Assembly: GCA_016702605.1 (NCBI GenBank) | Contig: JADJDQ010000001.1 | Coordinates: 372,001 to 436,000, forward strand | DNA: 64,000 bases | Origin: Candidatus Intricatilinea gracilis | Lineage (GTDB): Bacteria; Pseudomonadota; Gammaproteobacteria; Burkholderiales; Burkholderiaceae_C | Direction of reading: 5' to 3' | Part shown: piece after piece, positions 51,966-61,171 of the stretch | Layout of the letters: every line of letters begins with the position of its first letter | Numbering within the stretch: the stretch's first letter is position 1 | Translations under genes and position numbers: made by a program | The notes under the pieces: generated by a model | Told to the model about the DNA's origin: nothing | Databases searched by the model: none | The model's input: the letters and a program-made list of their open reading frames with translations, nothing else

Positions 51966-53029
51966 CCCAGGTACAACCGGCTGGCAAAGTAGTGGGCCGC
52001 GACGCGCCGCAGGATGACCTGCAGCACCGCGCCGCAAGGCAGTGCCACCAACACGCCGACAAATCCGAACAGATGGCCGAACACGAACAGCGCCAGCAGC
52101 ACCACCACCGGATGCAGGCCGATACGCTGGCCCACCAGCCGAGGTGTGAGGAAGAATCCCTCGATGATCTGGCCCAGGCCGTAGACCACCGCCACCACGA
52201 CCAGGCCGTACCAGCTGAGGAACTGCAAGGTGCCGGCCACGAGTGCCAGCAAGGCGCCCAGGCCGAAGCCGAGGTAGGGGATACACACGGCCAGGCCGGT
52301 GAACACACCTACCGGCACGGCCAGGTCGAAACCCACCAGCGCCAGCGCCACGCTGTAGTACACCGCCAGCAGCAGCATCACCAGCAGCTGCCCGCGCAGG
52401 TACTGGCCCAGCACCTGGTCACATTCACCCACCAGACCGAGCACCGACGCTGAGTAGCGCTCGGGCACAAACCGTTCGAGGGCGACCAGCAGCGCCGGCC
52501 AGTCGAGCAGCAGATAGACGGCGATCACCGGCACCAGCACCAGCCAGGTGGCCAGGGTGATGAGCAGGTTGCCACCCGACAGTGCCGAGCTGAGCAAGGC
52601 GCGCAGGCCGTCGTCCAGATTGGCGTTGGCGTAACTCATGACCGCCGCCTTGAGGCCGCCATAGTCGAGCTGGTAGTCGAAGCCGAACTGGACCAGCCAC
52701 TGATTGATCAGTTCGACCAGACGCTGCGCCTGTTGCGGAACGAGCTCGCGCAGCAGCGGAAGTTCACTCGACAAGATGGGCACCAGCAGCGCCAGCACAC
52801 CCACGATGGCCACCATCATCAGGCTCACCGCCACCGGCACAGCCAGCCAACGCGGCAGGTGACCCCGCGGACGCGACAGGCGGGCCACCGCCGGCGCGAG
52901 CGCATAGGCCAGCACGGCAGCCGCGACAAAAGGCGCCACCACCGGGGCCAGCCACCAGGTCAGCAGCAGCGCCAGGGCCAGCAATACCAACCAGGCCAGC
53001 AGCAGTTTTCCGGAAGGAGACAGGGTCAT
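51962..53029 (-). CDS. AI-2E family transporter (membrane permease)
   Basis: A 355-residue protein with eight hydrophobic segments in the AI-2E/PerM arrangement: three near the start, a soluble region around residues 65-140, then VAVCIPYLGFGLGALLALVA type segments. GGAAGGAG precedes the ATG at 53029. The family is said to move small molecules such as autoinducer-2 or to aid exporters, but the substrate is unknown here. It overlaps hda by four bases. Confidence 0.9.
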   Translation of the reverse strand: MTLSPSGKLLLAWLVLLALALLLTWWLAPVVAPFVAAAVLAYALAPAVARLSRPRGHLPRWLAVPVAVSLMMVAIVGVLALLVPILSSELPLLRELVPQQAQRLVELINQWLVQFGFDYQLDYGGLKAAVMSYANANLDDGLRALLSSALSGGNLLITLATWLVLVPVIAVYLLLDWPALLVALERFVPERYSASVLGLVGECDQVLGQYLRGQLLVMLLLAVYYSVALALVGFDLAVPVGVFTGLAVCIPYLGFGLGALLALVAGTLQFLSWYGLVVVAVVYGLGQIIEGFFLTPRLVGQRIGLHPVVVLLALFVFGHLFGFVGVLVALPCGAVLQVILRRVAAHYFASRLYLG

Positions 53030-53072
53030 CGGTCGGGTGAGTCGGCGCAGAGGGTGAAGAACTCTCGGCTGC

Positions 53073-53927
53073 TCAGTGCCAGCGCGTGGGGCCGGCTTCG
53101 CGCAGGCGCGCCAGACGCAGGCTGATGCTGGCGCGGTCGCTGGCCTGCGGTGCGGCCTGGCTGAGGTAATGCGCCAGATCGGCAATCGCTGCCTGGCCGT
53201 CGCCCAGATGTTCGCGGGCAATGCCGCGGTCGCGCCGCCATTCACATTCGTCGGGCAGCAGCACGACCATTCGTTCGAGCACGGCCAGCAGGCGCGGCCA
53301 GTCCTCGGCCTCGCGGTGGATGGCTTCGAGGTTGCGCAGCAACCGCGCGACGATCTCGCGTTCTGTGGCGGGGCGCAGGAAACGCGCCAGCGTGGCGGCG
53401 CGGCTGCGTGCATCACCGCGCAGGTAGACCTCGATGCGCTCCTCGAGCGCCTCGCGCGACAACGAGTGGCCACTCATCGGGTCGATCACCACCTCGCCGC
53501 GCGGCAGCTCGAGCTTGATCAGGAAATGGCCGGGGAAGGACACACCGTGTGCCTTCAGTCCGATGTGGCCGGCCAGTTCGAGGTACAGCACGGCCAGCGA
53601 GATCGGTATGCCGCGGCGTGTGCGCAGCACCTCGTGCAGCAGGCTGTTGGCCGGGCTGTAGTAGTCGTTGACGTTGCCGGCAAAGCCGAGTTCTTCGTAG
53701 AAGAAATGGTGCAGCTGACGCAGCTTGTGCAGCGCGCTGGCGTCGTCGGCCAGGCGTGGGCCGAGGCGATGCGCCAGCAGATCCACTTGGTCGAGCACCC
53801 CTTGCACGTCGAGCTCGGGCGTTTCGTACTGGCCGACCGCGGCGATGGCTTCGGTCAAGGCGAACCCGGCGTCCTCGGCCACCAGCGAGGTGAAGTAGTC
53901 GAGCGGGGTCGGAACCGTCCAGTCCAT
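53073..53927 (-). CDS. SirB1-type transglutaminase-like/TPR protein
   Basis: A 284-residue SirB1-family protein. FAGNVNDYYSPANSLLHEVL and RRGIPISLAVLYLELA, HGVSFPGHFLIK and VVIDPMSGHSLS are the family core; the TPR-like tail (HREAEDWPRLLAVLERMVVL) follows. No catalytic role is established. It lies nine bases after murJ and 43 bases before the AI-2E gene. Confidence 0.88.
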   Translation of the reverse strand: MDWTVPTPLDYFTSLVAEDAGFALTEAIAAVGQYETPELDVQGVLDQVDLLAHRLGPRLADDASALHKLRQLHHFFYEELGFAGNVNDYYSPANSLLHEVLRTRRGIPISLAVLYLELAGHIGLKAHGVSFPGHFLIKLELPRGEVVIDPMSGHSLSREALEERIEVYLRGDARSRAATLARFLRPATEREIVARLLRNLEAIHREAEDWPRLLAVLERMVVLLPDECEWRRDRGIAREHLGDGQAAIADLAHYLSQAAPQASDRASISLRLARLREAGPTRWH

Positions 53928-53936
53928 GGGGCGAGT

Positions 53937-55541
53937 TTAGGTCGGGCCGATGGTAGAGGCCGAGTCGGCATTGGCCGGCCCCTGGCGACGCGCGAACTGG
54001 CGCAGCGACACACCCGACAGCAACAACGTGGCGAAATAGGTGAGCGCGGCTGCAGTCAGCACCAGCGCCATCAGCAGCACGCGCCAACCCGAACGCGCCT
54101 GCAGGCCGATCCAGTCGATCTGCAGGGAGGCGGCCACCAGCAGGGCGCCCATCACCGCGCTGGCCAGCGCGACGCGCAGGCCAAAGCCCCACCAGCCCGG
54201 CGCAGGTGTGTAGCTGCCGCGCTTGCGCAGGCCGATCAGCAACCAGCCAGCATTGACGAGTGCAGCCAGGCCGATCGACAACGCCAGCCCGGCATGTGCC
54301 AGCCAGGGCACCAGGATCAGGTTGAACAACTGCGTCAGCCCGAGCACCGTGATGGCGATACGCACGGGGGTGCGGATGTCCATCTGCGCATAAAAACCCG
54401 GCGCCAGCACCTTGACCCCCACCAGGCCCATCAGCCCGGCGCCGTAGCCGGTGAGGGCGAGCACGGTCTGATGCACGTCGCGGGCGTTGAATTTGCCGTA
54501 GTGAAACACCACCGCCACCAGCGGCTCGGCAAACAGCAGCAGCGCCACGGCGCAGGGCAGTGCCAGCAGCAAGACCAGGCGCAGGCCCCAGTCGAGCAGG
54601 GCCGAATAACGTTCGTTGTCGCCGCTGGCACGTGCGGCCGAGAGTTGCGGCAGCAGCACCACCCCCAGCGCCACACCGAGCAGCGCGGTCGGGAACTCCA
54701 TCAGCCGGTCCGCATAGGTGAGCCACGACACCGAGCCGGTCTGCAGATGGGAACCGATCTGGGTGTTGATCAGCAACGACAGCTGCGCCACCGACACCCC
54801 CAGCACCGCAGGCGCCATCTGGCGCAACACGCGGTGCACGCCGTCGTGATGCCAGGCCGCCTTGATGCGCCCGGGCGTGAGCGCCAGCCGCGGCAACATG
54901 CCGATGCGCGCCAGCGCTGGCAACTGCACACCCAGCTGCAGCAGGCCACCACCCATCACGCCCACAGCCAGCGCGTAGACCGGCTCGATGCCGGCACGTT
55001 CGAACCAGGGCGTGAGCCACCAGGCGGCGGCGATCACACTCACGTTGAGCAGCACCGGCGTGGCGGCGGGCACGGCAAAACGTTTCCAGGTATTGAGCAC
55101 CCCGGCCGACAGCGCCACCAGCGACATACACAGGATGTACGGAAACATCAGCCGCGTCATTGCCGTGGCGAGCTGGGTGCCTCGTTCGGGCAGGCCGCCG
55201 GCCATCAGCCAGACCAGCACCGGCGCGCCGATCACACCCACGGCCGCGGTCAGCAGCAGCGTCCAGAGCAACACACTGGCGACGGCGTCGACCAGGGCGT
55301 GGGTGGCTTCTTCACCGTCGCGGGCGCGGGTGGCGGCCAGGATGGGCACGAAGGCCTGCGAAAACGCACCCTCGGCAAACAGCCGGCGCAGCAGGTTGGG
55401 GATGCGAAAAGCGACCTGGAAGGCATCGGTGACCACACCGGCGCCGAAGGCTGCGGCCACCAGCTGCTCACGCACCAGGCCGGTGACACGCGACGCCAGG
55501 GTCAGCAGTGAAACGATCGAGGCAGCACGCAGCAGGTTCAT
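53937..55541 (-). CDS. murJ: lipid II flippase MurJ
   Basis: A 534-residue MATE-like membrane protein (14 hydrophobic segments expected). LREQLVAAAFGAGVVTDAF and IPNLLRRLFAEGAFSQAFVP match MurJ/MviN, which flips lipid II for peptidoglycan synthesis. The start at 55541 lies 135 bases from the divergent rpsT start. Confidence 0.93.
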   Translation of the reverse strand: MNLLRAASIVSLLTLASRVTGLVREQLVAAAFGAGVVTDAFQVAFRIPNLLRRLFAEGAFSQAFVPILAATRARDGEEATHALVDAVASVLLWTLLLTAAVGVIGAPVLVWLMAGGLPERGTQLATAMTRLMFPYILCMSLVALSAGVLNTWKRFAVPAATPVLLNVSVIAAAWWLTPWFERAGIEPVYALAVGVMGGGLLQLGVQLPALARIGMLPRLALTPGRIKAAWHHDGVHRVLRQMAPAVLGVSVAQLSLLINTQIGSHLQTGSVSWLTYADRLMEFPTALLGVALGVVLLPQLSAARASGDNERYSALLDWGLRLVLLLALPCAVALLLFAEPLVAVVFHYGKFNARDVHQTVLALTGYGAGLMGLVGVKVLAPGFYAQMDIRTPVRIAITVLGLTQLFNLILVPWLAHAGLALSIGLAALVNAGWLLIGLRKRGSYTPAPGWWGFGLRVALASAVMGALLVAASLQIDWIGLQARSGWRVLLMALVLTAAALTYFATLLLSGVSLRQFARRQGPANADSASTIGPT

Positions 55542-55634
55542 GAAAGTCCGGTTCGCAAGGGCGGCGGATTATCGGCGCGGCCGGCGCGCAAGCTCTGCAA
55601 CGTCCGTGAAGGGGGTCGCCAAACGGGCAAGCGC

Positions 55635-55643
55635 TGCTATACT
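55635..55643 (+). promoter_or_regulatory. extended -10 promoter of rpsT
   Basis: TGCTATACT forms an extended -10 (TGN-TATACT) 34 bases upstream of the rpsT ATG. The -35 region at the expected place is poor, as usual for extended -10 promoters. Confidence 0.55.
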
Positions 55644-55676
55644 CGCGGGCTTTCCACCGTCTGGAACCACATAGTC

Positions 55677-55985
55677 ATGGCCACCGCTTCCAAAGCCAAG
55701 AAGAAAACGGTCCGCATCGCTTCGGGCCGCAAGCGCGCACGTCAGGATGTCAAGCTCAACGCCGCCAACACGGCTCTGCGCTCGAAGTTCCGTACCGCCG
55801 TCAAGAGTGTCCTGAAGGCCGCCGCCACTGGCGACAAGGCCGCAGCCACGACGGTGTTCGTGTCTGCCCAGCGCGTGATCGATTCGATCGCCGACAAGGG
55901 CATCTTCCACAAGAACAAGGCCGCTCGCCTCAAGAGCCGCCTGAGCGCTCGCGTCAAGGCGATGAGCGTTGCTGCTGCTGCCTGA
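55677..55985 (+). CDS. rpsT: 30S ribosomal protein S20
   Basis: A 102-residue basic helical protein. SGRKRARQDVKLNAANTALR and FHKNKAARLKSRLSARV match S20. It is divergent from murJ. Confidence 0.97.
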   Translation: MATASKAKKKTVRIASGRKRARQDVKLNAANTALRSKFRTAVKSVLKAAATGDKAAATTVFVSAQRVIDSIADKGIFHKNKAARLKSRLSARVKAMSVAAAA

Positions 55986-56011
55986 ATAAGAGTTCCCGGA
56001 CGGTTGCAAGA

Positions 56012-56037
56012 AGGGCTCGCGCTGCGAGCCCTTTTTC
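56012..56037 (+). terminator. rho-independent terminator of rpsT
   Basis: A 9-bp stem (AGGGCTCGC/GCGAGCCCT) with a 3-base loop is followed by a run of T. It is located 27 bases after the rpsT stop. Confidence 0.88.
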
Positions 56038-56052
56038 ATTGGGGATGGGCAC

Positions 56053-57084
56053 TCATGGCCCGTGCTTGTCGGCCTCGCTGACAAACGCGTCGGCGTAGAA
56101 CTCCTCGGCCGGCAGCCCGCAGCGGGCGACGAAGTCGCGCTGCGCCGCATCCACCATCACCGGTGCACCACAGGCGTAGACCTGATGGCCCGACAGATCG
56201 GGCAGATCCGCCATCACCGCCGAGTGAACCAGGCCCGTGCGGCCAGTCCAGGCATCGTCGGGCGTGGGTTCGGACAACACCGGCACATACGTGAGCCACG
56301 GCAACTCGGCCGCCATCTCGCGCGCCCAGGCGTCGAGGTACAGATCGACGCGGCGCCGGCAACCCCAGTAAAGCGCGGCAGGGCGCTGATTGCCTGTGGC
56401 GCGCAAGTGGCCAACGATGGCCTTGAGCGGCGCCAGGCCGGTGCCCGAAGCCAGCAGCACCATCGGTTTGGTGCTGTCCTCGCGCACGAAGAAGCTGCCG
56501 AACGGCCCCTCGATGCGCAGGATGTCCTTCACCTTCATGGCGCTGAACACCTGGTCGGTGAACTTGCCGCCGGGCATGTGGCGCACGTGCAGCTCGATCG
56601 AGGTGTTGGCCACTTCGGTGGCCGTGGCCATCGAATAACTGCGCCGCACGCCGCCTGGCAGGATGAACTCGATGTATTGCCCGGCGTGGTACCTGAAGGC
56701 GTGGTTGGCCGGCAACTGCAACGTCATGACCATCACGTCCGGCGCCACGCGGTCGAGCGCCGTCACCCGCACCGGCAACTTCTGCAGCGCAAATTGCCCG
56801 GCCGCCACGACCTGGCGCGACTCGACGACACAATCACTCTGCGGCACGGCGCAGCAGGTGAGGATCAGGCCCTGGGCCTCTTCGGCCTCGCTCAACGCCT
56901 TGTGCTGGTGGGCACCGTGCACGACACGGCCCTGCACCAGCCGGCTCTTGCATGATCCACAGGCGCCGTCGCGGCAGCCGTAGGGCAGGCCGATGCTCTG
57001 GCGCAGCGCGGCTGCGAGCAGGGTCTCGTCACGCTCCACCTCGAAACTGCGATCGGCGGGCACCACCGTCACGCGAAAACTCAT
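56053..57084 (-). CDS. ferredoxin-NAD(P)H reductase-like (AscD/CDP-6-deoxyglucoseen reductase type)
   Basis: A 343-residue electron-transfer protein. Residues 1-90 are a plant-type 2Fe-2S domain with Cys37, Cys42, Cys45 (CRDGACGSC) and a fourth Cys in LILTCCA. The FAD-binding segment has RSYSMAT and the NAD-binding part GTGLAPLKAIVGH. This is the AscD-type order (2Fe-2S, FAD, NAD). It passes electrons from NAD(P)H to an unknown partner. It is divergent from the epimerase-like gene. Confidence 0.87.
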   Translation of the reverse strand: MSFRVTVVPADRSFEVERDETLLAAALRQSIGLPYGCRDGACGSCKSRLVQGRVVHGAHQHKALSEAEEAQGLILTCCAVPQSDCVVESRQVVAAGQFALQKLPVRVTALDRVAPDVMVMTLQLPANHAFRYHAGQYIEFILPGGVRRSYSMATATEVANTSIELHVRHMPGGKFTDQVFSAMKVKDILRIEGPFGSFFVREDSTKPMVLLASGTGLAPLKAIVGHLRATGNQRPAALYWGCRRRVDLYLDAWAREMAAELPWLTYVPVLSEPTPDDAWTGRTGLVHSAVMADLPDLSGHQVYACGAPVMVDAAQRDFVARCGLPAEEFYADAFVSEADKHGP

Positions 57085-57181
57085 GACCTCATCCTCGCAA
57101 CAGACAACCAGACCAGTTCGGCGCATGCCGACCGGGCGCGATTGTGCCCGGCACCACGGCGCCGTCGGCTTGCCGGGGCGC

Positions 57182-58183
57182 ATGGCACCACGTGCGCTGC
57201 CGGCGCGTTTCAGGCGACCGCGCCTGCTCATCGTCGGTTGTGGTGATGTGGGCCTGCGTGTGGCGCGCCAACTCGGGGGGCGACTGCAGCTGCGCGCCCT
57301 CACCTCACAACCCGGCCGGGCGGACGAGTTGCGCGCCCTGGGCATCACGCCGCTGATCGGCAATCTGGACCAGCCGGCCAGCCTGCGCCGCCTGGCTGGT
57401 CTGGCGCAACGGGTGCTGCACCTGGCGCCGCCGCCAGGACAGGGCGCCACGGATCCACGCACCCGCGCCTTGCTCACCGCGCTGTCGGCACGCCCGCAAC
57501 CATGGACAGCGACGTGCGCGCCATCCATCACCTACGCCAGCACCAGCGGCGTCTACGGTGACGCACAAGGCGCCAGGTTCGACGAAACCCGCCCGGTGCG
57601 CCCGGCCAACCCGCGTGCATGGCGCCGCGTCGACGCCGAACAGCAGCTGCGCCGCTGGGCGCTGCGCGGCGCCAGTGGCGGGTTCGGTGGTGGCAGCAGC
57701 TTCGGTGGCGGTGGCGGTGGTTGCAGACGCATCACCATCCTGCGTATCCCCGACATCTACGCACTCGACCGCGCCGGTGGCGACCCGCGCGACCGCCTGC
57801 GCCGCGGGGCACCGGTACTGCGCGCCGAGGACGACGTCTACACCAACCACATCCACGCCGACGACCTGGCGCGCGCCTGCATCGCCGCCCTGTGGCGCGG
57901 CCGGCCGCAACGGGTGGCGCACGTCTGCGATCACAGCGAGCTGCGTATGGGCGACTACTTCGACCTGGTTGCCGATCTGCACGGTTTTGCGCGACCGGCA
58001 CGTATCAGCTTCGAACAGGCAAAGCGCGAACTTGGCCCGATGCAACTCAGCTTCATGAGTGAATCGCGCCGCCTCGACAACCACCGCCTGGTGGCCGAAC
58101 TACGCGTGGCGCTGCGTTACGCCGACGTGCGCGACGGGCTGGTGGCCGGCCTGCCGACACACCTCGCCATCACAACTGGCTGA
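57182..58183 (+). CDS. NAD(P)-binding epimerase-like protein
   Basis: A 333-residue extended SDR with cofactor-binding IVGCGDVGLRVA near residue 16. A Tyr in VYGDAQG may be part of the site, but the usual YxxxK is not evident. A Gly-rich stretch (about residues 160-180) interrupts the sequence. An ATG at 57125 is a possible earlier start. It resembles YeeZ-like proteins. Confidence 0.72.
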   Translation: MAPRALPARFRRPRLLIVGCGDVGLRVARQLGGRLQLRALTSQPGRADELRALGITPLIGNLDQPASLRRLAGLAQRVLHLAPPPGQGATDPRTRALLTALSARPQPWTATCAPSITYASTSGVYGDAQGARFDETRPVRPANPRAWRRVDAEQQLRRWALRGASGGFGGGSSFGGGGGGCRRITILRIPDIYALDRAGGDPRDRLRRGAPVLRAEDDVYTNHIHADDLARACIAALWRGRPQRVAHVCDHSELRMGDYFDLVADLHGFARPARISFEQAKRELGPMQLSFMSESRRLDNHRLVAELRVALRYADVRDGLVAGLPTHLAITTG

Positions 58184-58209
58184 TCTGAACTGAGCTGAAC
58201 AGCCCCGGC

Positions 58210-59418
58210 TCAGATACCGTCCAGCCGTTTGATCGTCGTGCGCCGGTCCACACTCTGCACCGTCAGCTGCACCCGTTCACCGCCGGCGCGCTCCACGTCG
58301 AGCTTGACCGCACGTTCGGCGGGGCCCTCGTTCCACAGCCGGCGGTAGAACTCGGCCAGGTCGTGCAGCGGCGCACCGTCGATGGCCAGGATCACGTCGC
58401 CCGGCACGATGCCCGCCGCCTGCGCCGGCCCGGCGTCGGTGACACGCAGCACCACCAACCGGCCGTCACGCGTGTTGCAGTTCAACCCCAGCCAGGCGCG
58501 ATTGCTGGCGCGCGTGCTGCCGCTTGTGCGCAACTCACCCAGCACGGGCTTGAGCAAGTCGACCGGCACAAACATGTTGCCGGGCTTGTGAGACGCCCGC
58601 GGCGTAGCGTCGCCGGCAGCGCCCGAACCAGCCGCCGCGCCGGCTGCCGCCACATCGGGCCCTACATCCGCCAACAGCAACGAGCCGATACCCACCAGTT
58701 CCCCCCGGTCGTTGAACAACCCAGCGCCACTGTGATCCTGCCGCGCCGGCGCAGTGAACAAGGCGTCGCGGATGTGATATTCCCAATACCCTGCAAACTC
58801 GCGCCGCTGCACCAGATGCGCCGGGCTGAGCACCCCGGCCCGCCCCGCCCGCACCCCACTCACCATCAGCAAGGGGTCGGCCGGCGCCACCACCTCGGCC
58901 GTGCCCAGCGGCACAGGTGCGATACCCAGCGGCGCCAACGCCTGCACCAGACCAAACCCGGTCGTGCCGTCGTACCCCACCACCCGCGCCGGAATGTGCC
59001 GCCCGTCGTCGAGCTCGAGGTTGACGTCGTCGGCCTCCAGAATCAGATAACCGATCGTCACCACCAGCCCGTCACTACCGATCACCACCCCCGACCCGAT
59101 GCGGTGTGTACCCAAGGTGCGCGCCGACGCGGCCCCGTCCACCGCCCGCGCCAGCAAACCGATGGTGGCGTCGCTGGCACGCTTCAAGGCCTCGGCACGC
59201 GCGCCGTCCATGGCCAACGCCTGCTGGCTCGGTACGGCAGACGCACCCTCGCCGCCGGCGCTGGCAGCGCTGCCCTGACCGGCGCCCACACCACCCGGTG
59301 CACTCGCACAACCAGCGCAAAGCAGGGCAACGCCCCACATCGACCACATCGTCGACCACCCGCCCCGCAACCACCGGCGCACCCCACGACCCCAACCCAC
59401 ACTCCGCACGGATGCCAT
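58210..59418 (-). CDS. HtrA-like lipoprotein with PDZ domain, triad His and Asp missing
   Basis: A 402-residue exported protein. A lipobox (LLCAGC) follows a hydrophobic segment near residue 35. A trypsin-like domain shows SGVVIGSDGLVVTIGYLIL where HtrA has a TNxHVV segment (His replaced by Tyr) and TTGFGLVQA where TDLAVL carries Asp. The Ser is kept in DHSGAGLFN. A PDZ domain (GLNCNTRDGRLVVLRV, PAQAAGIVPGDVILAI) follows. It is probably not a normal protease. GGGGAAGG before the ATG at 59418 fixes the start. Confidence 0.82.
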   Translation of the reverse strand: MASVRSVGWGRGVRRWLRGGWSTMWSMWGVALLCAGCASAPGGVGAGQGSAASAGGEGASAVPSQQALAMDGARAEALKRASDATIGLLARAVDGAASARTLGTHRIGSGVVIGSDGLVVTIGYLILEADDVNLELDDGRHIPARVVGYDGTTGFGLVQALAPLGIAPVPLGTAEVVAPADPLLMVSGVRAGRAGVLSPAHLVQRREFAGYWEYHIRDALFTAPARQDHSGAGLFNDRGELVGIGSLLLADVGPDVAAAGAAAGSGAAGDATPRASHKPGNMFVPVDLLKPVLGELRTSGSTRASNRAWLGLNCNTRDGRLVVLRVTDAGPAQAAGIVPGDVILAIDGAPLHDLAEFYRRLWNEGPAERAVKLDVERAGGERVQLTVQSVDRRTTIKRLDGI

Positions 59419-59596
59419 GACCTTCCCCTTCGAACCGAGCAAGACCCCAGCATGCGCCCAGCACGCAGTACGTGCAATCGAAGGGGTGCTGTGCGTTGAG
59501 CTGGCGGGGTTGGTCAGGAGGCAGGGCCTCGACGCCTGTCAGCGGCAGGAGGTCAAGTTGAATGGGTGCCTATTCCTTGCGATATGCACGACAGAT

Positions 59597-59968
59597 TTAG
59601 TCCCCTTGAATTTCATTCAACTCATTCAGTCTTGTTTCTGTCAATCGCGCAATGCAATGCGACCACGATACAGAATTCGATCCACCAATGGCCTGATTCT
59701 CGAACTCGCAAAGTTTATCTCGATAGACAATCCAAGCCCGCTGTGCTGCGGTGAGTAATCTCAGCTCCTTGTCCAGCCCTTGCTCCTTGTATGTGGCGAC
59801 AATTTTCTTGTATTTGACGTTGAGTTTTCTGTCAAGCACGCGCCCGGTTTGTGTCGCCACACAAGCTTGCGAACGGGTGGTTCCCGATTCACCATTGCAG
59901 TCTTCATCATTAAAGGCAAATGTCGAACAGCAGACTAGCAGCAGAAAGACCGAAAAGATTGATTTCAT
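59597..59968 (-). CDS. LprI-like (DUF1311) exported protein
   Basis: A 123-residue protein with a Sec signal (SIFSVFLLLVCCSTFA) and a mature part with paired Cys (DEDCNGE, QACVA, KLCEFE, HCIARL) and the segment RLLTAAQRAWIVYRDKLC, which is the DUF1311/LprI signature. LprI proteins inhibit lysozyme in some bacteria. The start at 59968 is preferred over upstream options. It is A/T-richer than its neighbours. Confidence 0.8.
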   Translation of the reverse strand: MKSIFSVFLLLVCCSTFAFNDEDCNGESGTTRSQACVATQTGRVLDRKLNVKYKKIVATYKEQGLDKELRLLTAAQRAWIVYRDKLCEFENQAIGGSNSVSWSHCIARLTETRLNELNEIQGD

Positions 59969-60070
59969 CGTGTTGGTGAAAGTATGAAATTTATGGCACA
60001 TTGGGCGGTAATCACTAAAACGCACCTAAAGAGCGACCTCCACATTGCACGCAAGAAGCAGGCTTGCGAG

Positions 60071-60385
60071 TTAGGGTTTGACATTGGCATTTCGCTTGCT
60101 GACAACCATACAAATATGTTGCACACCAAACGATAGCAACACCCAAATGACCCCACTGGCAAACCATATGCCGAGGAATACCACAACTCGTTCCTCTAGA
60201 TGAGTAAGCAGATCTTCATCGGGGGTGAGGCACGCGACAGCGAGCAGACCCAGATATGCCACAAAGCAAAGAGCGGACAATCTCCCGCATAAACCACAAC
60301 GACTTGCACGCCTGACGAGCAAGACGGAAGGAACCACAACTAACGGCAACGCACAAATCAGTAGGGTCACAAATCCAGGGCTCAT
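60071..60385 (-). CDS. small membrane protein, unknown function
   Basis: A 104-residue protein with two to three hydrophobic segments (FVTLLICALPLVVVPSVLL, LSALCFVAYLGLLAVACL, FLGIWFASGVIWVLLSFGV). I do not recognise it. It lies in the AT-richer islet between the LprI-like gene and a methyltransferase. Confidence 0.6.
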   Translation of the reverse strand: MSPGFVTLLICALPLVVVPSVLLVRRASRCGLCGRLSALCFVAYLGLLAVACLTPDEDLLTHLEERVVVFLGIWFASGVIWVLLSFGVQHICMVVSKRNANVKP

Positions 60386-60523
60386 TATTGTATTATCCCA
60401 AAGGGTTACGTGACAGTCCTCACAGCGCCTTGAAGATCCAGAGGGGCAGCGAGACCATACCGATCAATGTGAAGGCGGCGATTCCAAAAGAACAGCCAAG
60501 CTGGCTACGCATGACTGATCGAC

Positions 60524-61171
60524 TCAAGCGATCAGTTTAGCGCGATCATCCCAAGAAGTCGCACTGCACAAAACCAGCCCGCCCATGCGCTTGACTTCAA
60601 CGACCGAGGTATATCCGGCCAAGTTCAGTGCAGTGCGTTGCTCTTCGACCGTCATATATAAGCTGGTATTGCTCATGCCACCTTCCCCTGCGTAGTGGTC
60701 GCATACAAGGTACTTGCCACTTGGGGCTAGTACCGATCGCACTTGGGCGTGGAGAGCAGTAGCGTGGCGCTTGTGTCGCAACTCGTGAACCGCCTGATTC
60801 GTGACCACGAACGAAAACGTCTCCATGTCTCGCACCCAGTCGGAATCCTTAAAGCTACGTTCAAGAATCGTGACACGGTGGATTACCTTCTCGAGCCTTG
60901 CTCGGGCTAGCTCGTGCATTGCAGGAGAGAAATCGAGCAGTGTCATCTTGACGTTCGGAAGTTGCTCAAGTATGTGCTGAGCCAAAAAACCCGGGCCCGA
61001 TCCAAGCTCGAGAATATTGCATTCGGACCCGTCGAGTCCAATCAGGTCAACAAAACTTTGGAAAAACTCCGTTCTCCATGGCCGCTTCACCATGGCAGTG
61101 CTTTCCCAATCTGCTGCGTCTTGTGGAAGGCGTAGATCGACCGGACTCGCAACGTCGTTGACAGTATTCAT
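60524..61171 (-). CDS. class I SAM-dependent methyltransferase
   Basis: A 215-residue methyltransferase. SAM motif I is ILELGSGPGF near residues 53-62, followed by acidic TLLDFSP. Later motifs FVVTNQAVHELRHKR and LAPSGKYLVCDHY complete the Rossmann fold. The substrate is unknown. The gene belongs to the AT-richer islet. Confidence 0.82.
   Translation of the reverse strand: MNTVNDVASPVDLRLPQDAADWESTAMVKRPWRTEFFQSFVDLIGLDGSECNILELGSGPGFLAQHILEQLPNVKMTLLDFSPAMHELARARLEKVIHRVTILERSFKDSDWVRDMETFSFVVTNQAVHELRHKRHATALHAQVRSVLAPSGKYLVCDHYAGEGGMSNTSLYMTVEEQRTALNLAGYTSVVEVKRMGGLVLCSATSWDDRAKLIA

Noticed and set aside
53076..55511. 811-codon plus-strand open frame opposite sirB1/murJ
   Set aside because: Its product is low-complexity, rich in Gln/Arg/His, with no domain, and the minus strand carries recognisable MurJ and SirB1. 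It is a shadow frame of GC-rich DNA.
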